Shown here in pieces: positions 47,867 to 61,448 of a stretch of DNA of 64,000 nt (its first letter is position 1; each line of letters starts with the position of its first letter). Where the stretch lies: the NCBI GenBank assembly GCA_027943335.1, contig BSBK01006021.1:1179501-1243500 (forward strand). The letters run 5' to 3'. The notes beneath the pieces were generated by a model, which was given only the letters and a program-made list of their open reading frames with translations, ran no database searches and was not told the origin of the DNA. This DNA is from Chamaecyparis obtusa. Lineage: Eukaryota; Streptophyta; Pinopsida; Cupressales; Cupressaceae. The position numbers and the translations under genes are program-made.

Positions 47867-48497
47867 CTATCAAGTGCATGCCTATAGACAATATGAACAA
47901 AAATTGTTACTTGCACTGAATTATAATATTGTAGTTGGATCTCATCTTGTGGTGCAAGTGTGTAGTTCTTTGCAAAGTCAACGACTGAAAGTATACTACC
48001 AATTGGAAATGTATTCTTGCATATGTGAAGTTGTCCATCAAGCCATCTAGAATTTTGAGAGTTTTTAACATATTAAGGTATGACCTTACTCTTGAATTCA
48101 TTCATAAAAGCATGAACACTAATTTTTTCAGTTATTAGATCACACCATTTTCCAACCTTTCCATCCTTCAATGGATACTCAAAAGTTTTAAATTTTTGTA
48201 CATTAACTAATTGTTGTCCAAAATAAATTAAAATATTTTCATGCAAACATTCATCTAATAATGTAAGATTGCCACATACATCACATACACTGGAAACACA
48301 TGCATTCAAAAGATAAAATTTCTCATTAGGTGGGTTAAAAAAAAAACTTGATATAAACTCCTTTACAGTTTGAGGTGGTATATTTATACCAAATTCCTCC
48401 AACATTTCATTAGTATGCATAGTAGAACATATAGATCAAAAAATATCATAATGATTTAACAAAATTGAACATGAGTTTTGCAACAACAGGTGATTCT

Positions 48498-49783
48498 TGT
48501 AATACCCCAAAAATGGGCTATAGGTTCATTAATCTCCTACATCTTCAAATCGAATGAAATCGACATCAAAAGTCCTAACTGAAGGCACATCTGAACATCA
48601 TCGAACCTAATTGATTTTATCTTAAATTCTGCATTGGGGAATATTCCTAGCAATATTCCTAATTATCTTAATTATCTTTAATTTAATGATTATTTGGTGA
48701 TAAATCTTATTCATCCTAAAGTTTGATTAATTGAATATTCAGAATATTTAATTAATTAGATTTAATTCTACCATTTAATTATTAAATTGAATTTAATCTT
48801 ATTTATTCCTAACTTTTATTATTTAAATTTGGCAATAAATCAAAATTCCTATCATTAATTGATTAAATTCTTATTTAATTAATTAAAACAAGTTGTCATA
48901 TTTAATGATATTATTTTTGAATAAAAGTTTGATTTTAATAATTGATTAACCCATAAATCAATTATTTTAATTTTCAAAATCAGTTAAGTTGAGAATAAAT
49001 CACTTTATTTTTAAATTAATTTATAATTAAATCATGCACAAATCATAAAGCAGGCAACTAGAAATTAACAATCAATTTTAAATTTAAACTCAACATTTGA
49101 TGATGAGTTGGAATTTGATCTAAACTCTATTTTGAGTTAAACCTTGCTTTTGCATGATTTTTGTGAGTTAATTATCTTTTATTTCTGAAAACTCAAAAAT
49201 CAACCTGAGTTTATCAAGAGTGATTTATGGCTTTTTCCATGCACCTCCAAAGCCCTGGATTTCTATAAAAAAAAGGCTTAGCTCTTCATAATTCATCTCA
49301 TGAATTTTCAAACTTACTCTACCAAATTCCCAAGCTCATAATTCTTGAATTTGCACAATCACGTTGGCGAATTGGTATCTGAAGAATCAAGCTTCTTGCA
49401 AATCAACCACTTTTGTGAGATCAATCTTGTTGTCAAATCATTCTAGCTTCATATTTCATATCATTGTTAGATTAATTGCATATCAAGTTTTTCATACAGA
49501 TTAGATTTTATATCAGTTTTCATCCTAATTGCATAGAAAAACAAAAAATATAGCTTAATTTGCATCCAATTCATATCTAGATTTTGCATTCAAATCCTTT
49601 GTTTAGGTGTCGTCAAGGTCACTGATCTCGGTCTAATCTGAGAATACATACTCGCATCTACTAGAAGGTAGTAAATCGCCTGGTTAGTTTAGTTTCCATT
49701 TCACTATATGATTTTGATTTTAACTAACCTCTAATATTTTACTAAAGTGTTGTGTCTACAGCTAGGTAAAAAATTCACACACA
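48498..49783 (+). repeat. 5' LTR of element D
   Basis: It is 1286 bp, TGTAATACCCC...CACACACA, clearly homologous to the A LTRs but with many substitutions and two added stretches (near 49080-49125 and 49300-49360). A TATA-like TCTATAAAA lies near 49262-49270. Confidence 0.9.
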
Positions 49784-49787
49784 TTTC

Positions 49788-49805
49788 TGGCACCCACCGT
49801 GGGGC
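49788..49805 (+). other. Primer-binding site of element D
   Basis: TGGCACCCACCGTGGGGC begins four bases after the LTR, identical to the site of A. Confidence 0.8.
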
Positions 49806-52084
49806 CCTAAAATGGGTTTCCATTCCATTTCTATCAATTTCTATCATCTTCTTGTCGTTTTCTATTCCAAGCTACAATTTTTAATTTTTGTCCGTACAAT
49901 TTTCGTATGAGTTTTGTCAGAAACTCGTACCAAGAGATACCCACTATCGTATGATAGTTTATTTGATCGAGGATCGTACCATCAAAAACACATTATCATT
50001 TAGCGGCTCTATTGTGATATGATCTGATACCTATTGTCGTACAAGTTTCTAGACTGTTGTCTGGGAGGTGACCCACTATTGCACGAGTTTCAATGCTAGG
50101 TTTCAATCATCGTTTCACTTTTTTAGCCAGTTTTTCAGATTTGATTTCCAGATTTGGACTGACAGCTAACATTAACAATTGAAATTTTCTATTTTTGATT
50201 GATTTCTACTAATTTTGATTGGAAAAAGCATGAGAGTCACTAAAAATATGTAAAAATATACTAAGCGCATTGGGAGGAATTCAGGTAATCTTCTCAGCTG
50301 ATAAAATTTTGATTTGGACTAAAATGAACATCTCACATGTCTGGCTTGTGTGACTTTTTATTTCTTTCATATCACAAACTTCATTTTGGGCTATTAAAAA
50401 TGAGCATAGATTTGCTTTTTTAGCATCTTTGTTACACATAGTAAATAGGCCCTATGAACACTATATGTGGTTCTTGAGAGAGTGGGTTTCTAGTGAAACT
50501 CTTCTCAATGAAGGAACCCTTGTAGGTAGGGAGGATATTGAGGGCATCTCACATTCTACTAGATTTGTGTGTCTTCAACTTTTGATTGATACATTCTCTC
50601 TTCAGAGGGGTTGATATCATAAGTGGTTGACATCATAGATCTTTGTGAGACAATCTTAGTCTTAGCATGTTGAATTTATCAATCTGCTTTGTTTTGGTTA
50701 AAAGTGAAAAGGCTAGAGGACTATGCTCTACTCCCTTTTTGGGTAGTACCAAAAACTTAGATCCTTGAATCTGGAACCAGTCTCCATGTGGTATATTTTG
50801 TGAGTCACCTTTAGAGAGGGTTAACCATAGTGGACATTCCCTTAATTGGGTCAACCACATTGATGAAACCTCAAGCGGTAATAGCCATTTTCACCATGGT
50901 AGCAGTAGCCACTATATAAATGTCCTTGTGGAGGAAATCTTCACTGGTGTTGTCTCTTGTTGGGCTGTCAGATCTCCCTAGCAGCTCCTGATTGATTAAT
51001 TTCTTAGACTATGTCAAAACCATGGTGCGCCTGGATTGGAGTTCACCCTCTTGAGATCACAAAAGTTGCAGAGTCAGACCATTACTACAAACCTTAGTGA
51101 GGCCAAATTTTCATTTTCTAGGAATATGTGCATTATTGCAAAACTTTTTGGAACATACACTGTTAGCACTCCTAGGGATTAGCACAATTCAGTCACTTGA
51201 TTGTTCATGCACAGGGTTGCTTTGTCCCCTATTCATTATTTTCAGACGTGCTTGAAATCACTTGCTTGCTATTTTGCGTGCTTTCTTATCTATTTGGTTA
51301 CTAAGAATGAATCAATCTGGTACAATCTTCAAATCTGGACAGACAATTTTGTGAGCAATTTGAAACTAAAAACCTAAAAATTGCAAAATCTGATGTCAAA
51401 CACCTTTCTAGAGTCAAAAGTCATCTCATAAAGTTAGAAATTCATACAAATTTTGGCTCTTGTCATTTCAGAACCCCTAGATTGTCGTATGGTAGCTGGT
51501 ATATTGTCGTATGAGTTTTGCTACCAGTCAATTCAAAAAGTCAAAAAACCTGCTATCAACTTTCTAGCAAGTTTTGCAATAGTCATATGAGTTTGTCAAT
51601 TGTCATTTCATACCCTACCAACTGTCATACGAACCTGTGGAAAGTCATTTGAGAAATTTGGAAAAATTGCTAGAAAGTTGTCAGAATTACCAGATACCCA
51701 ACTTTTTTAGCCCATTTCCAAAATTTATCAAATCACTATGTTAGGAACAGAGCAATAGCTACTAAGAATCTGATCATTATCCTAAAGTGGCCTTTTGAAT
51801 CTGATTCAACCTTCTATTTGATTGATTTGAATCTTTTTCATCTTGTGTCAAAACCTTGTCATAAGTATCAATCTTCAATTAATCCTCAAAACAGCTAAGT
51901 GTTGTGAACTCATGTCTGCTATCTTTTGGGTGTCTACCCATACATCTAGGGCATAGTATACTTCATTTACATCCAATCTTATCTTCAATCAATCAAACCT
52001 TGACAAGGTTGCATCATCTGATCTTCTTGAATCAATTCATTCTTTAGTTGTCTCCATCTTATTCTTTTGCTTCACCCAAGGTTA
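49806..52084 (+). other. Leader of element D, non-coding
   Basis: It is about 2.3 kb and homologous to much of the A leader. It has two TCGTAYGAG-type motif groups, 49905-50090 and 51440-51640. The frames at 50429-50614 and 50633-50860 are not supported as genes. Confidence 0.65.
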
Positions 52085-55000
52085 ATGGTGGAAACTAGAG
52101 CTTCCTCACACAAGAAATTAGGAGAAAAATCTCATAGCTTACCTTTGACTCATATCTAGGGTCCAACTCTTGAACAACTCTACAATTCTGGTCTTTACGA
52201 AGATGACAGTCTTGGCAACTTTCGATTAAAAATTGGTTACATACCTCCACCATCAACTCACAGAGGAAATCAACAAACTACTCCTTGATCTATCCTAGGG
52301 AGTCCTAAAACTCCTACCATGTCTCAAGCAGGGACAAACCATGGCTCTCAAAGAGCTCAATCTCAACATGGTGTAGATCAGGAACCCACACCTGAAGAAA
52401 TTTCCCAATATCAAAATGATGATAACTTCAAAAGAATGATGAAACATTTCTTGAAAGAAGACAAAGAGGCATAATTTTTACAATTAGCTCATCGAGGAGC
52501 TAAAATTCCTCCCAACTTTAATGTTGAAGATATCATCATGTACGAGGAAGAAACTCCACTCACAGCTGTGATAAAACAGATGCATGCTATGCAAGTTAAA
52601 CTTAATAAACTTGAGAAAGAAAAGGAACCCAGGAGTTCTCCATGGAGGCCCTATGTCCGTTTCCATTTGACAAAGACTTGTACATGCCACCATTCCCAAA
52701 AAGAGTGGAGATGCCAAAATATGATAAGTATGATAGAAAATATGATCCTCAAGATCATCTCAGAGAATTCTATGCACAATCTATGGAGTTCATGCATGAA
52801 CCAACCTATTTGATGCATCTCTTTCCTCGATCCCTAGGGGGAGAAACCATTCATTGGTTCTCTAGATTACCTCCTACTATCAAAAATTTTGAGGAGTTGA
52901 TCAAATTATTCTATCAGCAATACTCCTACAATATTCAACATCTAGTCACCATGATCAACATCTACAATCTCAAACAATATCTAGGAGAATCATTCCTGAC
53001 ATTTCTCAAGAGATGGAGGAAGAAATTTTCTCTATATGCTAGGCCTATTCCAGAAACTGAGAAACTAGAAATCTTCATCAATAATCTTGTCCTAGAAATC
53101 AACTACCCTTTACAAGTGCAAGATCATACATCTTTTGATAAGATGGTAGACAATGCGATTAAAATTGAAAAGTTACTTGTGAAAAAAGGAGACATCACAC
53201 TTCAAAAGGACAAGTATGAATTAGGATCCAGTTCTAAAGACAAGAACAAAAATTGGAACAAGAATAAAGGCATCATCATAGATGGCATTGTTGATACTAT
53301 CCGCACCCCATCAAAGACACTAGCTTTCAATCTAACTATTGTTACCCAAGCCATCAAAGCTTCAGAACAAAAGGTATCCAAATCATCTCAAAAGAAGCTA
53401 GAATATAAATCTTGGTCTACTGATAATAAACAAAAGTTCACTCCTCTTGGATAATCTTTGGAATTAGCTATGAGAACTTTGCTGGCTAATAACATCATCT
53501 CTTTGCCTGAGATCTGACCCTAAGCTGAAATGGTGGAGAGAGAATGAATTCTATGATTTCCATCAGGGTAAAGGTCACAAAACTAATAACTACTTATGCT
53601 TGAAACATACTATTCAAGATCTGATTGATAAGGGAGACATCATGATTGACAATCATAAGAGAAATAATGATCATATAGCATTCATAGAACCATTTCTGAA
53701 ACATGGTAAAGAAGTTTCATCTTCTCAGCCTAATATGGGTGCAAAGGTCAATTATGCTTATCCTGGAAATAATGTTGTTATCAATATGGTTGAACCCTAT
53801 CTCTCTGAGCATTGCAATGTCATCAAAATTATGTGAAGAGATAGAGATCATCCTTTAGCTAATGTAGTTACTTGATCACAAGCTCAGGCACATCTGAAAG
53901 GACAAATCCCAAATTCATCAAATGTCCCTAAGATGCCCTTCAATCTTTCTTCCACTTCCAAACAGAAGGATTCTTCTAAATCTTCCAATCCTAAAGATAC
54001 GAGGCCAACATCTTATAGCATTTTTAAAAAAATCCAACACACTAATGCAAAAATATCCATGTTTGAGTTGCTTCGAATATCTCCAGCTCACAGAGCCATT
54101 CTAGACAAAGCTTTGCTCGGATCTAATATTCCTGATGACCTTGATTTAGATAGGTTCCAAAGTATGGTTGGAAATCTTACATCTCCACAATATATCTCCT
54201 TTTCAGAGGAAGATGACAACTCCTTGAGTCACCCACATAACCAGCCCTTGCATATAGAAGTCTTGATCCAAAACTATAGAGTCAAATGTGTGTTGATAGA
54301 TGGGGGCGCTAGCCTAAACATTTGTTCTTACATCTTGATCACACAATTGGGATTTTTAGAATTGGCTATTGATCCTAGAAAGAAAATAACTATAAAAGCC
54401 TATGATGAACAAGAAAGATCTTCTAAAGGCACCAATATCTTACCTATTAGAGCAGGTCCAGTTATCAGGGATACTATATGTCAAGTGCTTGATCTACCTT
54501 TGGCTTACAACATCCTCCTAGGGAGACCATGGATACATGAAATGCAAGCTATTCCTTCTACATACCATCAATTCTTGAAATTTCCCTATGAAGGAGTAGA
54601 GGTTACTATCCTAGTAGAAATATCTACTACTTGTAATGCATTGAAGGAAAGTGCTGATAAGCTTGTTCCTAATAACAAAGAATCTTCCATTAAGCAAATA
54701 GAAACAACATCCACATCCAAGATGGAAGACTTTGCTAAAGAGGTTCATATTAAAGAAAATGGTATGGGAGAATATACTATAGAGCCAGTCTTATCTTTGA
54801 CATCTCTCCCTATCTCACCTAAGTCTTATGGAAAATCTTTAAAATAGTCTAAACCAAACTCTAAAGAACCTCTTGAGACATATAAAAGAAATTTTGTGGC
54901 AGAACAAGTCTCCAAGCAAGAATTTGAAGAAGATGAAGCTGTGCTTGCATGGCTATACAAGGATGAACCTGAATCTCAAGTTGTTCAAACTGGTGACTCT

Positions 55001-58000
55001 ACAGTATGCACAATTCCTTCTAAATCATATGGTCTAGGGGGTAAATTGATAGCTAAAATGGGATATCTAGGTAAAGGACCTCTAGGAATCAGAGGAAAAG
55101 GTCTTGTGACACCTATTTCACATACTACTAGGGCAAACAAAGATACTGTTGGCTTAGGATTTAAAAAGAAACCCTTCCACCTCAAAGGTAATTGTTCTCA
55201 TGTCATAGAGAAGATCACACCAGGAGAACCCCTTCTTAAGAAGGAAGAAACTAAACCATCAGATAGTGATTCAGATAGCTCAGAACTTATTCCTTATGAA
55301 CATTTGCCTAAGGAAATCAAAGAACTCCTTGAAGCTGAAGATGATCCAATAAAAAGAATTAATGTAGTAGAAACACAAGAACCTACTATAGAGCAAGAGA
55401 TAGTTGCACCAAAAGCACCAACTAATCTTGAAGATAATCAAATAAATAAAGAAGAAGGTGGTAGTTATTCTGAGACAGATTCCCATGAGTATGAATTCAA
55501 ATCAAAATCTGAGGGTAAACCTTCTTGGGGTATTCATCCTGAATTTACCCATGTTCTTACATTTCCTAGAGGCATAGATGAAGAATCTAATGACTATGAA
55601 TGGGGAGCCATTCCAAAGGAAGATGACCTTATCATAGAAAAACATGTTGATGTTATTCACCAATATGCACCTAAACCCAACGTAAGTCTAGAGTGAAGTA
55701 ATGAACTTAATGAGTCTAATCCACCTATGGATGAATTGGACTCCCACAATGAAATTGAGCCTATTCATGAATTGAATGTCTTAAGTTGTAATATCACCTT
55801 TGAACTCAAGCATTGGGTTAGGACTGATGATGATAGATCCATATCTATAAACACTATCTCCCAATCTTTCCCCATTTTGACTATCCAACATCCTGATCTT
55901 CTAGACCAAACTTCCACGAATCATAATCAAGGTATCTATACTTTTCCAAATGACTATGCCCTTTCTTGCTACCTCAATGTAGTCAAACCTATGAGGACTT
56001 CCATTAGTGAACTAAGCATTAGCATGATAGAATCAGACATCAAGTATCTTAGTCAAAAGAATAAAAATAAAAAGAAAAGGAGTTCTGAGGGTGAAAACCA
56101 CTTTGTGGCAGTCTCAGAACCTACAAAAGTAAAAATAAAAGATGTATCTGAAGGTGAAAACCTCTTTGAGGCACCTAAGGATGAGATATTTGATGTCCTT
56201 TCGAGTCATTTACAGGACATATATCTAGTTCTAATTGAGCCCACTCAATCTATCAATTTGGGAACAACAAAAGAACCATAGTTGATCCATGTAGCACAAT
56301 CTTTATCAGAAGAGGAGAAGCAAAACTTTACTACATTCCTAATAGAAAAGAATATCAACTTTGCATGGAAATATTCAGATATGCCAGGGTTGGATCCCAA
56401 TCTTATAATGCACCATTTATCTATAGCTCCAAATGTTAAACCTATTAAGCAAAAGTTAAGAAAGATGCATCCTCATGTTGCACTCTTGGTAAAAGATGAA
56501 TTAGAGAAACTATTAAAAGATGGATTCATCTGAGTTATTGATTATACAGAATGGATCTCTAATATTGTACATGTTTCAAAACTAGACAAATCAATAAGAG
56601 TATGCATAGACTTTAGAGATGTAAACAACGTATGCCCTAAGGATGATTTTCCATTACCTAACATTGATATGATAGTGGACATGACTGTGGGCTTTGAGAT
56701 GTATTCTTTGATGGATGGTTTTTATGGATATAATAAAATAAAAGTTTCTCCAGATGATCAAGAGAAAACTACTTTCACATGTGCATGGGGTACCTTCTGT
56801 TGGAATGTCATGCCATTTGGGCTTAAGAATGTTGGTGCTACATATCAGAGAGCTATGAATTTTATTTTTCATGACATGATGCATAGGACTATGGGGGATT
56901 ATGTTGATGATACTTTAGCAAAATCTATGATTAGAGCTAAACATCTAAATGACTTGAGCAAGATACTTGACATAATGGAAAAATTTAGTCTCAAACTAAA
57001 TCCTAAGAAGTGTAGTTTTGGTGTCACTTCTGGAAAGCTCTTAGGATACATTGTTTCAAAGAAAGGAATTGAAGTAGATCCAAATAAAGTAAAGGCTATA
57101 ATGGAGATGCAACCACCAAAGAACATCAGTCAAATGAGAACATTGCAAGGGAGAGTTCAATCTATCAGAAGATTCATATCACAACTAGCAGACATATCAC
57201 AACCTTTTACAAAGACATTACATAAAGGTGTGACTTTTGCATGAAATGAAGAATGTGAGAAGAAATTTGACCATATCAAAAAACATCTATCAAATCCTCC
57301 TATCTTGATTCCTCCCATTCAAGGGAAGCCTTTGATCTTATATGTCTCCACTACAGATACATCACTAGGGGCATTGCTTGCACAACATGATGAGAATAAA
57401 AAGGAAATAGCTATATACTATATCAGTAGAACATTGGTGGCATATGAAAAGAATTATTCTATGATTGAGAAGGCTTGTCTAGCTGTGACCTTTGCATCAC
57501 AAAAACTGAGACACTACATGTTAGTTCCTACCACTCAATTGGTAGCTAAGATTGATCCACTAAAGTACCTACTCAGCAAAGCTCCCCTCACGGGTAGATT
57601 AGCCAAATGGGTCATGCTCTTAAGTGAATTTGACATTGAATATGTTGAAAGAAAAGCTATTAAAGGCCAAGTTATTGCTGATCAATTAGTAGATGCACCT
57701 TTATTTTATGATACACCAATGCAAATGGAATTCTTAGATTCCTCTATCATGAATCTTTCTTCTAGAGAATGGCGGTTATTCTTTGATGGAATGGATTTGG
57801 AGTAGGCATCTTATTTATCACTCCTCAAGGATATTCAATTCCTAAGGCATTTAGAATCAAATTCCCTTGCACAAATAATGTTTTTGAATATGAAGCCCTT
57901 TTGAATGGTATGAAATTAGCAATTGAGTGGAGAGTAACAGAACTACACATTCATGGAGACTCACAACTCGTTATCCATCAAGTCAATGATGTGTACCAAA

Positions 58001-59499
58001 CTAAAGATGAAAAGCTCATTCCTTATAAGAGAATGGTAGATGATCTGAAGAAGTATTTCATATATATCACATTTGAGCAAATACCTAGAATAGAGAATAA
58101 GGCTGCCAATGCAATGGCAATGCTATCTACTTTATTACAGTAGCCTGAACATGAGCTATGCTATGAGTTCCTGGTGGAAGAACTATCTTATCCTATATAT
58201 GAATCCCCTAATACCCGTATGATCTGCACTATTGTGGGTCATGATTCATCCCACTTTAAAAACCTATTCTCCTATCTCAAAGACCAAATCATTTCTGATA
58301 CCTTTAATCATCATGAGAAGAGATACCTTATCCATAATGCCTTCTGATATGTCATCATTGGTCATGATCTTTACAAACGAGGTCTAGATGGTACACTACT
58401 TAGATTTTTAGAATGGGAAGAGTCTCAACATGTGTTAGAGGAAGTCCATGATGGTATTTGTGGGTCACACTCGAATAGTTTAACACCAGCTTGAAAACTT
58501 ATTAGGGCTGGGTACTATTGGCCTAAAATGGAGAAAGAGGCTATCAAATTTGCTAAGAACTGTCAAAAGTGCCAAGTACATGGAAACTTAATTCATGCTC
58601 TAGGGAGAGATCTAATTCCTTTCACTACACAATGGCCTTTTCATCAATGGGCCTTTGATCTTATAGGAGCTATACATCCTCATTCTTCTAATGGACATAC
58701 CCACATAATCACAGATATAGATTATTTTTAAAAATGGGTAGAAGCAGTCCCTTTGACACAAGCAACTAGAAAACAAATATCTATGTTCATCTTGAACTAT
58801 ATCATATGCAGATATGGGATCCATCATTCTATAATCACAGATAATGGTGGACAATTTAAGAACAAAGACTTGGATGATTTATGTGTCAAATTCAAGATTA
58901 CACAACATTGGTCATCTATCTACTATCCTCAAGGGAATGGACAAGTAGAGGCTTCTCTATTAAAAATCTTGCATCGAACAGTTAATAAAATAGGAAGAGA
59001 CTGGCATCTCATGATCAATCCAGCTCTCTAGGCCTATAGAACAAGTATTAGAACACCTATAGGGGCTACACCTTTTGCTTTAGTTTATGGGTCTGAAGCA
59101 GTACTGCCTATTGAGGTTGAAATCCCATCACTAAGAATCAGAATGCATGGTCTAGTAATTGATGATGACTACAGAGTGTCTAGGTTGCAAGAACTTGAAC
59201 TACTAGATGAGTGCAGACAAGTAACATATGATCATCTCAGAGTGTATTAGAAGAGAATGTCTAGAGGTTACAACAAGAAATTCAGACACAAATAATTTTA
59301 GGTTGGCGATCTAGTCTTGAGAGATAATCCTAAAAATCAATCACATAGAGAACACAAAGCGAAGTTTGAACCCAACTGTTTGGGTCCCTTTGTTATCATT
59401 GCTACTTTTGGCTCTGGTGCCTATCAACTCTCAATTATTGAAGGAGAATAGCTTTGAGAACCAATCAACATTCTCCATCTGAAGAAATTCTACACCTAA
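52085..59499 (+). pseudogene. Element D gag-pol polyprotein, degenerate
   Basis: It runs from ATG 52085 (MVETRASSHKK) to TAA 59497-59499. The gag domain is about 52690-53160. The knuckle near 53550-53600 has lost both Cys (FYDFH, NNYL). Protease LIDGGASLNIC is about 54294-54330; the G-patch-like segment about 55030-55180; reverse transcriptase about 56310-57080 with YVDD at 56900-56911; gypsy RNase H about 57320-57700; second RNase H about 57760-58140; integrase about 58400-59290, with TDNGGQF intact. Frameshifts: a 1-base deletion near 52630, another near 53520, and a 13-base deletion near 57790 removing part of the second RNase H start. In-frame stops include 53452, 53515, 53834, 54845, 55694, 56279, 56531, 57242, 58141, 58492, 58729 and 59029. 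Five coincide with stops in A. Confidence 0.9.
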
Positions 59500-61020
59500 G
59501 GCATTCAGTCTATGGTAAAATGTCTTGAAAAAATCTTAAAAATTTGAAAAAGTCCTCAAAAAATGAATATCTTGGTGAAAACCTAGCAATGGGCACCTTG
59601 ATGATTCACACAAAAAAGTAAAAAGTATCAAAAGTACAAAAAAATTGAAAAAATGAAAAATACAAAAAAAATGAGAAAAAGACAAAGTGCCTTGGTTAAA
59701 ACCTGGAAACAGGTGCCTCGATAGCAAAAATAGAATCTCTACCAAGATGGTGAAAACTCGACAAAAGGGTGCCACTTGTTTCAAAATGCTCCATCTATCA
59801 GTGCCATCTTGGTCTTTCCTAGCTTTTAGTCTTGCTTTAGTTTGTACATATCTCTTGGTTTGTTCCCACATTCTTGTTTTCAATAAGTCAATCTGTACAC
59901 CAATCAGCTCAAGCATCTATATCCTATCAATGTTCACACTTGGGGGCAATCAATGTCATATCCTATGGTCTCAAGTGTATCGAAGATGTGTCATATCCAA
60001 TTAGAGTCCTTTGAAGCTTCATCTGAGTCAGTCAGTCAGTCTCCTCTCTAGAAAGGATTTTGCATCTACAACAATGCCATCAAACATCAACACAAAATGA
60101 AAACAATCTATGCTTTTTACATAATTTTATCTCCTTGTATGTTTACTAATTTGCATTGATATTTTTGCATATTATGTCCTTTGAGCTCTTCGATGATGTC
60201 CTTTATAGGATTTAGAGAGTGATGACTGGGGGCATAATCTTTTCTTTTTTTTTTGCTTGTATGTGAAAATCTAACAACTTTGGAAATTCTAGGTTGAAAT
60301 GGTGTCCGTCTGTAAGAGCCTCTATCTCAAATTGGATGGCCATGAGTACCTCGACCATTGATACCCAAAAAATTCAAAGAAGTTTGATCTAACTATTGTC
60401 TTTTTGAGTTCTTTCTTTCTCCTACTGTGAAACACAATCTTGCCTAAGGATGTGAATGATAAAGGGTCACTATGGGTAATTCACATTGGATTTAGAATGA
60501 TCTCTTGACTATTTGATGTGTTTGAATGCAAGGCATATTTAGGTCATCATGAAGTTTATGTTTTGATGCTTATACAAATTGCTATATTAAAATAGACATG
60601 ATATTCAAGTCATCCTAGCATTTGTGCCTTGATGTTTATATCTAATCTGACATTCCAAAAACAAAATCAATATTCATATGTCCATGGTTGTCTAACCAGT
60701 GGGTGTTGTATTGATTCTTGCGCGTACAAATCAATATTCATATGTCTATGGTTTTCTAACTAGTGGGCATTGTATTGATTTATCTGGTTACCTAAAAAAG
60801 TTCAATGATGAAGATAACCGACACATGATCAGTGACTAGGTCCTAGGTCTTAGGTTGCATTTTACTTTGCATGTTTTCATGATCTCACAATGGCTAAAAA
60901 AACTTTAACACTTAAATGATTCTTCTATCACCTCTTCAAATCTAACAAGAGCTGAAACTTCACTCGAAGGTCTCTTCATGGAATCGTAAGTAGTTATCCT
61001 CCTGGGTTAAACATCCTTTT
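59500..61020 (+). other. Element D post-pol region shared with A
   Basis: It is non-coding and aligns with A 12137-13690, beginning with the triple stem-loop array. The minus-strand frame at 59536-59916 lies across the array and is a shadow. Confidence 0.7.
59568..59778 (+). other. Triple GNRA stem-loop array, element D
   Basis: Hairpins lie at 59568-59603, 59688-59723 and 59743-59778, starting 68 nt after the pol stop. Hairpin 1: TATC/GATG, TT/TT, GGTG/CACC (all Watson-Crick), AAAA, CCTA/TGGG, loop GCAA. Hairpin 2: apical CCTG/CAGG with loop GAAA intact, but the middle stem is weakened (GGTT/TGCC). Hairpin 3: CAAG/CTTG and GGTG/TGCC kept, apical part decayed. Confidence 0.7.
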
Positions 61021-61448
61021 TACATAAGACCGAGTACTTGTCTTCATCAAAAACCTACAAAACATATCATGTGTATCGTTGCATTTACATATCATTACCA
61101 TCTATTGCATTACATTACATCCATGTGCATAAGCATAAATCATACATACATCTTTCCATAATCAAATACATATGCATAAAAGAAATCATTGCATTGCATT
61201 AATCCGTACATACATTCTACACTACTCATAGCATAAACATCACATGATATCATCATAAATCAAAACATGACAAGTACAAATGAAGTCACAACCAAAATAT
61301 TGATCTCATATATATCAAAATCTTGAACTAGTCAGGGGTGCACTACTGGCACAATATACAAAAGAATCCATTCATGTGAGCTATCAAAGTTAGAATAGTA
61401 TATCAATGATAACAAAGAGCACAGTATATCAGAACATATCAAAACAGA
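61021..61448. other. Simple-sequence-like AT-rich stretch
   Basis: It is rich in CATA, CATTACAT and CATCA words between the region shared with A and the PMD pseudogene. No gene is seen. Confidence 0.5.

Larger units (their letters stand above)
38945..48420 (-). pseudogene. F: decayed transposase-like gene, split by element E
   Basis: On the minus strand, fragments read in order from ATG 48420: an N-terminal part with CDVCGN (48420-48073, stop TAA); a part with VVDFAKNY and DEIQLQYYNSVQVTIFVHIVYRH (about 48072-47872); then, beyond E, YHFYMSDNK and WSNNCIGKFKNA (about 40105-39950), GHRKGEHDGVGACFKR (about 39890-39840), a Cys-containing part with FFCQFCVAGEW (about 39610-39570), and a C-terminal domain with DDDDIQYPIGSVVVVG (39199-38945). 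From memory, SD...WSDGCxGQFKNA...GHGKGEHDGAGACxKRA is a conserved, probably DDE-transposase-derived plant family; here the second Asp-Gly reads Asn-Asn. Several stops and frameshifts show it is dead. The family assignment needs a database search. Confidence 0.55.
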
